In this document: positions 23,473 to 36,565 of the stretch, one piece after another
Position numbering within the stretch: the stretch's first letter is position 1
How the letters are laid out: every line of letters starts with the position of its first letter
NCBI GenBank assembly: GCA_949130495.1
Contig: OX422222.1
Span: 271,736,109-271,800,108, forward strand
Direction of reading: 5' to 3'
Length of the DNA stretch: 64,000 nt
From: Sambucus nigra
Taxonomy: Eukaryota > Streptophyta > Magnoliopsida > Dipsacales > Adoxaceae
The notes under the pieces: model-generated
What the model saw: the letters and a program-made list of their open reading frames with translations, nothing else
Told to the model about the DNA's origin: nothing
Database searches by the model: none
Program-made: the position numbers and the translations under genes

Positions 23473-25738
23473 AGAAAGAGGAATAGAAACGGGTCAGAGC
23501 CCGATAGTGTATATGATTTAAAAATTCGTTTAGCAAGTATTTAAATTGATACAGGCCAATGCAACAACATATTAGTGCGACACTCTCTTGAGAAATTCTC
23601 GCCTCTCTTCTAATGTGCACTCCTATCGCACTAACCTTCCCAATGGTTTATCTCATCATATATCACACTATCCTTCCCCAAGGATTTAACTTATCTTAGG
23701 TGACTCTCAAAATTTAAGATTTAACAACATCATGGTTTAAAAAGGATAATTTCATTTAGTACAAAACGCTCATTTTAACTTTATTAATTCATAAAGTTTT
23801 TCAATATCGTATTATACTTTTCAAAACAAGTATTTCCAATTTGAGTAATTATACATGTCTTACTTACCATAACACAGTAGGCAGTTTACCATATTTCAGA
23901 AGTTCATATATATATATTAAATACTCGTATAATATATATTCTAACAGCACCCCACATAAAATTTTATGGTGCGGGCATACTCTGCTATCCAATCCCCGTA
24001 TCAATCGTACTAAAGGGAATACAAGTTTGGAATCACTCTCGAACTGTATAAATACATACACAAACAATATTGAGGCGAAGCATAGTTTCCAAGTCCAAGA
24101 GGTCAGTACATACCCTCACGTATCTTAGGACCGTGACTACCGATTCGATAGCCTATACCTAGGATTTCTATCTTCTAGGGTACGAGTCAATATCCCCCAT
24201 AAGGCACACGAGATAAGATCGTCCCAGCGCGGAAACCTTAGGGATAACAAGTAGCGCGGGAATGATTTTCACAAGTATATAATATATGCATACACAATCG
24301 TATAAATATACCACTTTTATTATATCAATTTAGGTTTATCCAATAACCCACATTCACAACATTTATCCTTATTTTCCCATTATTATTTATCAAGTATAAT
24401 GGTTCGTTTCTAACTTTAATTCGAAGCGTTTTTCCAAATTACTACGTAACCCTCATGGACTCTATTCTTCCAAATGTACAATTTAGTAGATATCCATTTA
24501 TGTTCCAACGTAACTATCTCTTACGTGTCTCTCCCCTTTAATATATACTTACATTGTCCCTTATGCAAAATATCCCAAAAATATAGATTTCGCCTTACAT
24601 TAAAGGATTTTGAATTTTATTTTTAAAGATGAGAATTTCAAACGGTTTCGAAATCAAAATTAAAATGGAGTTTTAATTGAATTTTTATTATCTAGAAGAT
24701 TCCTCGAAACATAAAACTCTATAGCAAAAAATATATTTAATAATATTGAACGGTCCGATCGAGCTGAAATTTTTTCTGTAGCTTCCTCTCGTCTTCAGCT
24801 AATTCTCTATAAAATTTCATCCAATTCCAACGGTCCGATTGTCTGGAATAATTTTTTTTAGTGTTTGTATCTGATTAGAACTCTTTTCTTAATCAAACTC
24901 TTAATCCTTTACATGACAAAGGGTTTCAAGAATATCATATAAATCATCACTACATGAAAATTTCCCATCTCAAATTGGGTTTTTCTTCCATAAATCTCAT
25001 CCTAATAACTCCTAAACTAATATGGATGATGCATCAACGAAATAAGCAAGATAAACACTTGCCTGGGATTTTTAGAAATCTGTTTTGGTGATGAATTTGG
25101 TGTGGTTACGTTCCCCGTCTCGCGATCTACGCGTTGGCGGTGGCGGCGGTGCAAACAGGTGAGTTTTGAGCCTTGGAATGCCTTGAGAGCTCTCTCCTCT
25201 CCTCTCCAATGGCCGTTCTATTGTTTTGAGTTATCTAACCCTAGGAGATAACCTAAACATCTGATATAACCCCTTTAATTTTCGTGGGTTTAATTACCCA
25301 AAAATACAAAATGACTAAAATGCCCTCCCGGGGTACTAATTAGGCCTAAAAACGCCCCGAGACCCAAATCGAACTCCCGGGTATACTTTTCTGACTATCT
25401 CGACCCTTCCGGACGCGTTGACACACTCAAAACGACCATACGAACAACTTATAAAATATTCACTTTTATTTATCAATATTTAGTCCCGACGCGACACGGG
25501 CGCGTCCCGACTCAAATTTCTAAAATTATCATTTTATTCACTCGTGACATTTAATATGGCCACTATTATATATCACTTTGCTCATTAGTAATATTCAACA
25601 AATTTTCCCATAATTACTAACTCTCATCACGTTAATAATTATAACATAATTAATTTCCGGATTTTTATTAAATAATTAATTCACATTAAATTTAATAAAT
25701 CCTCAAATTAATATAGCATAAAAATACGGGGTATTACA
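22850..25738 (-). repeat. Tekay-2 3' LTR (2889 bp)
   Basis: TGTGACACCCC to GGGGTATTACA (plus strand). Includes a 70-bp (TA)n run at 23400-23470 and the conserved CCAGGCAAGTGTTTA site near 25050-25066. Confidence 0.93.
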
Positions 25739-28700
25739 TACTTCCACTGGACCCGTACAAGTGGAACTATCTTCGACCTCAATCTCCTCTCACTATAGTC
25801 TAGGATAGCCACCGGTCTCTCCTCGTAAGAGTTGTCAGGCTGTAAGTCTATCTCATCTATCGCGGTGTGAGTATGGGCCATATCATCCCGAAGATACCGT
25901 CTCAACGACGAGATGTGGAATACATCATGAATGCGATGTAAATGCTCTGGTAGTCCCAATCTGTATGCTACCAGCCCAATCCTCTCGATAATGGGAAATG
26001 GTCCTACTTACCTCGGGGCCAATTTCCCTTTCTTCCCGAACCTCATCACTCCTTTCATAGGAGATACACGCAGTAACACTTGGTCCCCCACATTAAACTC
26101 CCGGAAGAACCGTTTCGCATCGGCGTATCTCTTCTGCCTGTCCTGGACTACTCGAATGCGACTCCTAATCATCTCAATCCTCGCGGAGGTTTCCTGAATT
26201 ACCTCTGGTCCTAGCAACTTGTTACCCCCCACCTCGAGCCAACAAGTTGGAGAACGACAAGGCCGGCCATACACAGCCTCAAATGGAGCCATACCAATCG
26301 TAAACTGATAAGAGTTATTATAAGCAAACTCTACCAGTGGAAGATGTGGTTCCCAAGCTCCTCCAAAATCAAGAACACACATGCGTAGCATATCCTCTAA
26401 CATCTGATTAGTACGCTCTGTCTGTCCATCTGTCTGTGGGTGATAAGCTGAACTCAGCCTCAACTCAGTACCCATAGCCTCTTGAAAGCTTTCCCAGAAA
26501 CATGACACGAAAATCTTGTCTCTATCTGACACAATATTCAGGGGCACCCCATGTAATCTGACAATCTCAGAAATGAACAACTGAGCATACTGACCCGTGG
26601 TATAATCTGTCCGCACCGGCAGAAAATGAGCCACCTTGGTCAAATGGTCTATAATCACCCAGATAGAGTCGTGGCCCCACTGTGATGTAGGCAACCCTGT
26701 AATAAAATCCATGGAAATACTCTCCCACTTCCACGCGGGTACTTCCAATGGCTGAAGCTATCCTGACGGTTTCTGATGGTCCACCTTCACCAGCTGGCAG
26801 GTAGAACACTTGGACACGAACTCAGCAATGTCCTTCTTCATGCCACTCCACCAGTATTGCCTCCTCATATCCTGGTACATCTTATCTCCTCCAGGATGTA
26901 CAGCAAATCGGGACCCGTGAGATTGGGTCATCACTGCATGACGCAATTCTGCCCCTTACGGAACCACTAACCTCCCATTAAACCTCAAACCCCCATCAGA
27001 TCTAACAGAATAGGACTCAACACCCTCGGCTAAAAGTCGTACAATCTGCTCCTGGCAAAACGGGTCTGTGGTTTGGGCCTGTATTACCCTCGTAACAATC
27101 TCAGGTGTGACTGTCATAACAGATATGAAGGAACGGGCTACTGCGTCCTGGTGACCCAACTCCTTCCACTTAGCTTTCCAGACGTCCGCTACCTCATTTA
27201 CCGGTCTTCGGCTCAACGCATCAGCAACTATGTTGGCTTTCCCCGAATGATACTGTATGTGGAACTGATAGTCCTTCGTAAACTCTAACAATCTGCGCTG
27301 ACGCATATTCAGCTCTCGCTGAGTGAACAGGTACTGCAGTGATTTGTGATCTGTGAATAAACGAAACTTCTCCCCCAATAAATAGTGTCTTTATATCCTC
27401 AATGCATAGACGACCACTGCTAACTCCACATCGTGGGTGGGGTAATTCTTCTCATGTGGCTTAAGCTTAAGGGAGGCAAAAGTTATAGCCTTCTCTTCCT
27501 GCTGAAGTACTCCCCCAAGTCCCCGTAAAGAGGCATCGGTGTAAACCAGGTACTCCACACCCTGCTTCGGTAAAGCAAGGACTGGTGCTGAAGTAAGCTT
27601 GTCTTTCAGCTCGTCGAAGGCCAATTGACAAGCTTCATTCCAAACATATGATACCCCTTTGTGAGTCAGGTTCGTCAATGGACCCACTATTTTGGAGAAT
27701 CCCCGAATGAATCTCCTGTAGTATCCGGCTAACCCCAAGAAACTACGCACTTCCATTGGTGTCGTGGGCTGTCCCCACTCCCTCACCGCTGACACTTTAC
27801 TCGAGTTAACGGCTATCCCCTGTTCAGAAATAACATGCCCCAAGAACTGTACCTCTTGCAACCAGAATCCACACTTCTCGTACTTAGCATACAACTGATG
27901 CTCTCGTAAAGTCTGAAGAACCTGCCTCAAGTGCTCGGCATGCTCCTCCTCGGAGTGTGAATATATCAAAATGTAATCTATGAAGACGATGACAAACTAA
28001 TCCAAGAACTCTCTGAATACTTGGTTCATTAAGTCCATGAATACGGCTGGAGCATTTGTGAGACCAAATGGCATCACTCTGAACTCGTAAGACCCATATC
28101 TCATCAAGAAGGCAGTCTTTGAAACGTCCTGCTCTCTAATACATAGCTGATGGTACCCCAACCTCAGATCTATCTTCGAAAAGAAAGTTGCTCCCCTCAG
28201 CTGGTCGAACAGATCATCGATTCGAGGCAACGGATACTTATTCCGTATCGTGACCTTGTTCAACTCCCGGTAGTCAACACATAACCTCAGTGAATCATCT
28301 ATCTTCTTCACAAACAAGACTGGAGCGCCCCAAGGTGAGGTACTCCTGCGAATGAAGCCCTGATCTAACAGCTGCTCTATCTGATCTCGTAACTCTCGCA
28401 TCTCTGCCGGAGCCATACGGTATGGAGCGCGTGCTATAGGTCTCGTATCTGGCAATAAATCAATGACAAAGTCTATCTCTCGACTGGGGGGTAGGCCTGG
28501 TATCTCCTGGAATACATCGGAATACTCACGAACGACTGGGATCGAGTCTAAAGGAATCACAACCTCCTTAGAGGCATCCTCCTCTATATAATATAAATGA
28601 GCGATCGAACCTCCCTCTCGGCGAGGCATCGCCACTACAAACATCTCTTGCCCCGGAATGGCAAAAACAATGCTCCCACCGAAGCAATCAATCATGACTT

Positions 28701-29186
28701 TATAAGCTACGAGCCAATCCATACCGATAGTAACATCATACTCATGCATATCTAAGACTAACATGTCTGCAGTACTACCAAACTACCAATCTCTACCCCC
28801 ACTCCCCGGCATATAAAGAAGATAAGCTACCCACTCCCCAGTGGTGAGTCTACACACGTCATTGTGCTCTCTGCTATGGCTAACAACCCTAAGGCCTTCG
28901 CAAAATGCGTAGCTATAAAACAATGCGTCGCCCCAGTATCAAACAAAACCCGACCTATAGTACCATGGATAGGAAACATACCCTCAATCGCGGGTGGTGC
29001 CTGTGGAGCTGCTGCCTGGTGGACGTTATAGACACGTCCGTACTGTAACTGCCCCTGCTGCACTGGAGCTGCTGGAATGGTTGTTAGGGCTGGCACCTGG
29101 GCTGGAGCTGGGAGGGCAGCTGGAAAAAGTGGTCTCTGTGGCTCATTACGGGCACCCTGCTGCTGTGGGGCCCTATTACCCTCTGG
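25739..29186 (-). pseudogene. Tekay-2 pol: protease, RT, RNase H, integrase; chromodomain deleted
   Basis: Protease (LFDTGAT) at 28827-29096, RT at 27997-28764, RNase H ([14 protein letters not shown]) at 27391-27969 and integrase at 26008-26946. The integrase HHCC finger and the catalytic region (MDF, SDRD, DGQTERTN) are intact. Stops lie at 28827-28829, 27997-27999, 27391-27393, 26956-26958, 26758-26760 and 26008-26010. There is one frameshift near 28775. The RT active site reads FIDY (27973-27984), so the second catalytic Asp is lost. After the VRVQW start of the chromodomain the sequence jumps to the last bases of the purine tract at 25739-25745. Confidence 0.93.
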
Positions 29187-30254
29187 GCAATCCTGGCGCT
29201 TATGACCATGCTTGCCGCATACAAAATACCGGCCTCTGAAGTTACCTCCCCTCTGACCCTGCTGACCACGGCCCTGTTGGCCGTTACCTCCCCACCACTG
29301 GCCCTGTTGGCCCTGATTAGCACGCTGTTGGCCCTATTGATTAGGCTGGCCCTGCCTATAACCCCCAAATCCCTGCCTAGAATCACCTGAACGGAATCGC
29401 TTAGCAGGGTCTTCCTGATGGGAACTCTGCTCGTGTTGACGAGTATGTCCATGAGATGGTTCCCCACTAGCACTACTACCCCCGGTCCTGCCCTGCTGGC
29501 TAGACTCTCCTGCTCTCCTGCTTCCCTGCAGATGGAAGCGGTGATCCTGGCAATGTAGTAACGTAGCATTGAGTACATCAGGGAAAGTACTCAGAGATAG
29601 ATTCCCTTTAAGATGCTGACGGATCCTCCAAGCTAAGACGTCCACAAACAACATTATCTTCTTACTATCAGTAGGTGCCTCATCTGGCACTATGGTGAGA
29701 AGTCTCGTGAACTTCTCCTCATACTCAGCAACAGTAGAGTTCTCCTGTTTCAAATTCAGTAATTTGTGTCTCATCTCAGTCTGCACGGCGGGTGGAAAGT
29801 ACTTGCGATCAAACCGCTCCCAAAATGACTGAATAGGGACCGTGTCCCTCTCCTCCAAGGTGGTAGTGGACTCCCACCACTGCAAAGCGGCCCCCACCAT
29901 CTTAATGGAAGCCAATAACTGCCTTTGCACGTCGGTGCACTCATACATACGAAGATGCCGCTGGATGTCTTTCTTCCATTGGATGACTGTGACGATATCT
30001 GAGCTACCAGAGAACTCAGGGGGATGCGCCTTCTGAAAAGCATCCCTAACCCTCTCCCATGCAGATGGAAGCTGTGGTGGTACTGGCGCCACTGCCTGAA
30101 TCTGGGGTGGGGCCTGCTGAACCACCGCTAGAGTTGCATTCACCGCCTGAGCAACAATAGCGGCTACTTCACTAGCATTCATAGTGCCTTGTGCCGGAGC
30201 TGCTGAATTCTCGGTCTGGGTACGCCTATCCTTCGGTGCACGTCTCGGAGGCAT
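29187..30254 (-). pseudogene. Tekay-2 gag, one premature TAG
   Basis: ATG at 30252-30254 (MPPRRAPKDRR), directly preceded by TTTCAG. The open frame runs to the TAG at 29334-29336 (306 codons) and covers the retrotrans_gag domain. The same frame continues through a Q/G-rich linker to the CCHC knuckle at 29187-29228, whose first Cys is Tyr. The stop corresponds to CAG in Tekay-3. This is the best preserved gag in the window. Confidence 0.92.
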
Positions 30255-32603
30255 CTGAAACATGAAGTAGTTTATTAGTCTACAATCATTATCAAATCTC
30301 AAATAGCTGAAGACGTAACGTAAAAGCATAAATACAACAATCCTAAAAATAGGGCTCTATAGCAAAAAACGTTAAGCTGAAAGCGAAAATAAGCCGTACA
30401 GATCCTATGAACACTAGAACCTGATGCTCTGATACCACCTGTGACACCCCGCCTAATTAAATACCGGGCGATCACTCCTTTATTAAATTAAAATCACGGT
30501 GAACAGTCGGTTCATTCTTAGCATCACTGTCGTAAAAATAAATTTTCCAAATTTAACACCCTATTTAATTAAGCTAAGTGTCAAAACCATTTTTTTTTCA
30601 TTACTTTCCAAATTTTATTTTGAAAATAAAGATTTAATTATCTACAACAATTCAATATTTAAAGAATCACACCACAATAATCCTGGAACATATAATCCAA
30701 TTAATTTAAACATTCAACAACTAAACCCCAGCATTTAAAACTTAAAGTAAAACATACATGCTGAATAAATCCCAAAGTAACAGTACTAAAAATAACTGAA
30801 ATACAAATGTCCCAATAAAACAGATAAATAGTGGGAAGGGCGACACATGCCCAATAAGGAGAATGATAGAAGTGGAATGAAGTAAATGAAATCGTCTAAG
30901 CAAGTGGCCTGCAACTCCCACCTAAGCTGCAGCACGTTCCTTCCAAGGGATCCTAAACAAGACGCCCCTATGGCTGGGAACCTATGATATATACATATAT
31001 ATATATAAGAGAGAAAGAGGAATAGAAACGGGTCAGAGCCCGATAGTGTATATGATTTAAAAATTCGTTTAGCAAGTATTTAAATTGATACAGGCCAATG
31101 CAACAACATTTTAGTTCGACACTCTCTTGAGAAATTCTCGCCTCTCTTCTAATGTGCACTCTTATCGCACTAACCTTCCCAATGGTTTATCTCATCATAT
31201 ATCACACTATCCTTCCCCAAGGATTTAACTTATCTTAGGTGACTCTCAAAATTTAAGATTTAACAACATCATGGTTTAAAAAGGATAATTTCATTTAGTA
31301 CAAAACGCTCATTTTAAATTTATTGATTCATAAAGTTTTTCAATATCATATTATACTTTTCAAAACAAGTATTTCCAATTTGAGTCATTATACATGTCTT
31401 ACTTACCATAACACAGTAGGCAGTTTCCCATATTTCAGAAGTTCATATATATATTAAATACTCGTATAATATATATATTCTAACATCACCCCACATAAAA
31501 TTTTATGGTGCGGGCATACTCTGCTATCCAATCCCCGTATCAATCGTACCAAAGGGAATACAAATTCAGAATCACTCTCGAACTGTATAAATACATACAC
31601 AAACAATATTGAGGCGAAGCATAGTTTCCAAGTCCAAGAGGTCAGTACATACCCTCACGTCTCTTAGGACCGTGACTACCGATTCGATAGCGTGTACCTA
31701 GGATTTCTATCTTCTAGGGTACGAGTCAATATCCCCCATAAGGCACACGAGATAAGATCGTCCCAGCGCGAAAACGTCAGGGATAGCAAGTAGCGCGGGC
31801 ATGATTTTCACAAGTATATAATATATGCATACACAATCATATAAATATACCACTTTTATTATATCAATTTAGGTTTATCCAATAACCCACATTCACAACA
31901 TTTATCCTTATTTTCCCATTATTATTTATCAAGTATAATGGTTCGTTTCTAACTTTAATTCGAAGGATTTTTCCAACTTACTACGTAACCCTCGTGGACT
32001 CTATTCTTCCAAATGTACAATTCAGTATATATCCATTTATGTTCCAACGTAACTCTCTCTTACGTGTCTCTCCCCTTTAATATATACTTACATTGTCCCT
32101 TATGCAAAATATCCCAAAAATATAGATTTTGCCTTACATTAAAGGATTTTGAATTTTATTTTTAAAGATGAGATTTTCAAACGATTTCGAAATCGGAATT
32201 AAAATGGAGTTTTAATTGAATTTTTATTTTCTAGAAGATTCCTCGAAACATAAAACTCTATAGCAAAAAATATATTTAATAATATTGAACGGTCCGATCG
32301 AGCTGAATTTTTTTTCTGTAGCTTCCTCTCGTCTTCAGCTAATTCTGTATAAAATTTCATCCACTTCCAACGGTCCGATTGGCCGGAATAATTTTTTTTT
32401 AGTGTTTGTATCTGATTAGAACTTTCTTCTTAATCAAACTCTTAATCCTTTACATGACAAAGGGTTTACAGAATATCATATAAATCATCACTACATGAAA
32501 ATTTCCCATCTCAAATTGGGTTTTTCTTCCATAAATCTCATCCTAATAACTCCTAAACTAATATGGATGATGCATCAACGTAATAAGTTGGATAAACACT
32601 TGC
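30255..32603 (-). other. Candidate GC-AG leader intron of Tekay-2
   Basis: The donor in the 5' LTR reads CCCAA|GCAAGTGTTTA; the last exon base is A instead of the G seen in the 3' LTR copy. The acceptor TTTCAG abuts the gag ATG. By comparison with the other LTR, the donor was weakened after insertion. Confidence 0.4.
30426..30437 (-). other. Primer binding site of Tekay-2
   Basis: TGGTATCAGAGC on the minus strand, two bases from the 5' LTR end at 30440. Confidence 0.9.
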
Positions 32604-33279
32604 TTGGGATTTTTAAAAATCTGGTTTGGTGTTGAATTTGGTGTGGTTGCGTTCCCCGTCTCGCGATCTACGCGTTGGCGGTGGCGGCGGTGCAAACGGG
32701 TGAGTTTTGAGTCTTGGAATGCCTTGAGAGCTCTCTCCTCTCTTCTCCAATGGCCGTTCTAGTGTTTTGAGTTATCTAACCCTAGGAGATAACCTAAACA
32801 TCTGATATAACCCCTTTAATTTTCGTGGGTTTAATTACCCAAAGATACAAAATGACTAAAATGCCCTCCCGGGGTACTAATTAGGCCTAAAAACGCCCCG
32901 AGACCCAAATCAAACTCCCGGGTATACTTTTCTGACTATCTCGACCCTTCCGGACGCTTTGGCATGCTCAAAACGACCATATGAACAACTTATAAAATAT
33001 TTACTTTTATTTATCAATATTTAGTCCCGACGCGACACGGGCGCGTCCCGACTCAAATTTCTAAAATTGTCATTTTATTCACTCGTGACATTTTATATGG
33101 CCACTATTATAAATTACTTTGCTCATTAGTAATATTCAACAAATTTTCCCATAATTACTAACTCTCATCACGTTAATAATTATAACATAATTAATTTCCG
33201 AATTTTTATTAAATAATTAATTCACATTAAATTTAATAAATTCCCAAATTAATATAGCATAAAAATATGGGGTATTACA
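30440..33279 (-). repeat. Tekay-2 5' LTR (2840 bp)
   Basis: Near-identical to 22850-25738, and flanked on its outer side by ATAAG. It carries two AACGGTCCGAT elements at about 32287-32390 in the position where other Tekay LTRs have palindrome clusters. Confidence 0.93.
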
Positions 33280-33284
33280 ATAAG

Positions 33285-34099
33285 CTGTCGGGTCACAGAC
33301 AGTATAACATCCATAAAGAAGAAAAACATAAATAGCTAACAATAACCCCCTGGGCATAAACCCGATACACAAAAGAGTCCTATCTAGATTTACAAAGAGA
33401 TAGGAAGCGACTAAAAACTGAATCCCGCAAGAGTCCGCACCTGTTACGGCTCCCAAGACTCTGGATAGAAAAGCATCTGACATTCATGCAATAGGACACC
33501 TATAATAATATATACATATAGCAGGAGAGAAATATCAACGGGTCAGAGCCCAAGGTGTAAATTTTTTAGCAAGTGTGTTAACCGTGCATAATAAATCTAA
33601 ATGCACTATTTCATAATTAAAGTGGAGTCGCACTCTCATGAAACCCCAAACTCACCTCTCATTTAAACAGCGCACACCTAATCGTGTCTTGAAATCTTAA
33701 TTAAGTTACCCTACCCATACCTAACTTACCCTACACACGGTCCATACCCACTTGTCCTACCATCCTAAACACCCCAAAAATACCTTCCATTTTAATTTCA
33801 TAGAAATAAATATACACAAATAAGCCCTCATAGGCTTAGGTTCCAATTATTAGTTTAAACCAATTATAAATCTTAATACGTCATACATTAACATTTAGCT
33901 TTAATGTAAGAGATTATTCTCTAAACAAAATTCATACAAGTACTTAAGGACACAACTTATCTCCACTTTCAACATTACACTACGTTTCGTGCGTGGGGTG
34001 TCTCGACAAGTGAAATCCAAATAAGGAACCCCCCGATACACTACTCCTTGACAATGTCGATTATAGGGATCCATTATGTCATCCACACAAATTCTATTA
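33285..34099 (-). repeat. Tekay-H 5' LTR, segment right of Tekay-2 (truncated)
   Basis: Continues the LTR cut at 22849 and matches 17455-18281. Homology stops at 34099, where a CACTA end fragment begins, so about 2.6 kb of LTR is missing. Confidence 0.85.
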
Positions 34100-34367
34100 T
34101 AGTGACCTCAGTCACGACAATAGTTCCTGGGAAGCTTGAAAACCTCGTCACATATGGGTCACGGATTTGGTTCATGACCAGATCATCATGACCCTTGTCC
34201 ATGACCATTTTTCATCATGACAAGGTCCGTAACCACTAACATTGGTTAGGGATTTGGTGTGTGACTCGTGAATTTGGTCACGCTCCATATGGTCACGACC
34301 GAGATCCGCGACCACCAGGCCTCATCACGGCCCAAGTCTATGGCCATTCGCCTAATTTGGTGTAGTG
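34100..34367 (-). mobile_element. CACTA transposon end fragment
   Basis: Ends with TTTGGTGTAGTG (34356-34367), the inverse of CACTACACCAAA. It is packed with GTCACGACC/GGTCACG-type subterminal repeats. No matching left terminus is seen, since it joins truncated Tekay-H LTR directly. The repeats differ from those of CACTA-1 and -2, so this is another family. Confidence 0.65.
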
Positions 34368-36100
34368 AGGGGGATACTTCCAAATATTTTCTCAAACCAT
34401 ATCAATGGTCTTGTCATCATAAAAAATAGGGAGATTGTGAAACATAAAGTATTTCAAGAAAAAAAGGATTTTGTATGATAATAACACAATTGATATTTGA
34501 TCATACTTCCCCACCTCTCTCCAATTTACTTGAGATAAAAATAAATACTCAATACATGATGACATATATTAGAAGGATGATATATATGACAAGGATCACA
34601 TCAATCATGCAATCATGACATCAATTGCCTAAGCATTGCAATAAAGAATTCAACCAACCCTAGAAAAGATCAAAACATAAGCATTAGAAGATTAACCATA
34701 AAGATCAACCAAGTTCACCATACATGCATTAAGACAAGACCATCACAACCAATTATAAAAGGAAAACTCATGATCATATCATAAATGCAACAACACATGT
34801 TCCATGCAATCCAGAGGAATGATCAAACTCCCAAAGACCTTCTCAGTACCATTAAGATCTTTATGAACATTTGTACAAATATAAGTCAACCTGTTTGACC
34901 ATGTATATGCTTAATTGAACCATCTTAAACACACCTAAAACTCTTTAAAACCATCCCAAAAGCTTTAACAAATCCAAAACATCACATTGACCCAATCAAA
35001 AGATGATAATCGACTATAACTGAGTGAGAGTCAACTAACACTTGAGTTATAGTTGAATAACACTCCAGTTATAGTCAACTAACTTATGCTAAATGGATAT
35101 GCATTCAAAAGCACAAAATTTAACTTAGTCGACTAATATTAGTTGATTATGTGATATTTTAAATTTCCATAACAACTAGTTTTCAAATTTGAATTCCAAA
35201 ATATACAGGATTTATCATACTACCTTCCAACGGCTAGTTTCTCAAAATAATACTATAAAAGGAGACCTTCGGTTCCTTTAAACACACAAGCTTCCCCAAA
35301 ATCTCATTAATCAAAGTCCCATTTCCGTGGTTGTGTCAAAATCCTAGAGTTTTCGAAAGAGAGAAACCAAGTCCTAAACCCATTTCCAAGCAAAAGTTTC
35401 AAACCTAAAAATCGATTAAATCCAACCTCCACTCAAAACACCTTTGAGTTTTAAGGTTCATCCTCAATCTCTATTTAGCTAAATCTATAAACACAATACT
35501 CTTTTGAGCTAAAGAATCAACCCAATACCCACTTGTCAAATATACATGTGATTATTTGTTTGTTTACTTTTCCAAAGATAGAACGTAAATCCATTTCACT
35601 ATTGTTTTTGTGACGCATTTTAGTTGTATGTTTTGGTTAAAAATATTATAATTTTTACATAGGATGAACTTCATTGTATCTTTGCGATTGATATTGTTAT
35701 TTTTACGGGAAGTCAAGGCATTTCAAGACCTTAGGCCCTTGCATGGGTATCGCTTGGGCAAGGACGAGTTTATCGACTTGTTAGTTGTAGATTCAAAGGT
35801 GTTATAATTCCTTGTGATGATTTTGGTTCCTCTTTAATTGAACAGAAGATAATGAAATTTCTTGAGTACCGTCTCAAGTGTGGATGTTGGCAGTGGTTGA
35901 ACCACGTTAAATATTGGCATATGAAATTTCTTTAAAATCTCCCTATCTCTCTCTCAATTACTTATCATTGTTGTTGATTAATTATTCATGCTTAATTTCA
36001 TTCATTATATTGAAATTAATCTATAGATCAGGTTAAGAAAGTTTTTTAGTTGCCATTAAAATCCATATACCCAATTCACTCCCCCAGGTATATTTTCAGG
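34368..36100 (+). repeat. Sirevirus-like (Ty1/copia) LTR, apparently solo or orphaned
   Basis: The TATA box TATAAAA at 35254-35260 follows CCAACGGCTA (35227-35236), a common Sirevirus LTR context. Downstream are the U5-like block GTTGAACCACGTTAAAT near 35895 and the C-rich end AATTCACTCCCCCAGG near 36073. Palindrome-like elements lie at 34996-35150. No primer site or gag follows. The left border is approximate. Confidence 0.55.
34996..35150. repeat. Palindrome cluster (TTAGTCGACTAA type) in the copia-like LTR
   Basis: An exact 12-bp palindrome TTAGTCGACTAA at 35125-35136, with related AGTTATAGTTGA, AGTTATAGTCAACTAA and TTAGTTGATTAT elements around it, all within about 260 bp upstream of the TATA box. 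Confidence 0.6.
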
Positions 36101-36485
36101 CCAACCAAACTCATTAAAGATCTTATTCACTTACATTGACACGACTCGACTCAAGAGGAAAATTGTTGGATCTTTAAGACTCATAAGGTATTGATGCCCT
36201 CATGGGTGACTATGAGCATCTCTCATGCCACCTTAAACGTTTCACACATCTAATATTATAGAACTCCTTTATCTTGACAGCGTTAAAAATGGAATTAAGC
36301 TCCTTGAAGCTATTGTATTAAATCCTATGGCCATCCTTACTCAAAATCTAAATGGTTTTAGGGATAACTTTATCACCGAATTTTATCATGCGATATGCCC
36401 ATCACTTATTAAGGATAACCCACATTTGTCCACCTAGGTATCTAAGGAAATTTCAATTTGTGCCGTCTAATAAGATTGTTTCCAT
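36101..36485. other. Unassigned sequence
   Basis: No frame, repeat or boundary stands out. Weak LINE-like residues were considered and not accepted. Confidence 0.4.
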
Positions 36486-36489
36486 CAGA

Positions 36490-36496
36490 TAATGTT

Positions 36497-36549
<53 letters not shown>

Positions 36550-36565
36550 ATATATATATATAATA
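36490..36565. repeat. (CT)n followed by (TA)n microsatellite
   Basis: About 55 bp of CT repeats passing into a TA run. Confidence 0.95.

Larger units (their letters stand above)
22850..33279 (-). mobile_element. Tekay-2: full-length Tekay chromovirus nested in the Tekay-H LTR
   Basis: LTRs 22850-25738 and 30440-33279 flank gag-pol on the minus strand. The target duplication ATAAG is perfect at 22845-22849 and 33280-33284, and the host LTR joins cleanly across it. The coding region is close to intact, with a few stops and one frameshift. The chromodomain and most of the purine tract are deleted. The LTRs differ at scattered sites and in the length of a (TA)n tract at 23400-23470. It is about 10.4 kb long. 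Confidence 0.95.

Noticed and set aside
23195..23620. 141-aa minus-strand ORF with a YIYIYI tract
   Set aside because: Created by translation of a (TA)n microsatellite in the Tekay-2 LTR.
29334..29336. Stop just before the zinc knuckle in all three gags as a programmed read-through site
   Set aside because: The stops lie at different codons in a CAG-rich linker and use TAG or TGA; each is better explained by CAG to TAG or random decay.
36300..36420. LINE reverse transcriptase fragment (resemblance to PGPDGF..EF...WP.I)
   Set aside because: Only a few scattered residues agree and no other LINE domain or poly-A tail is nearby.
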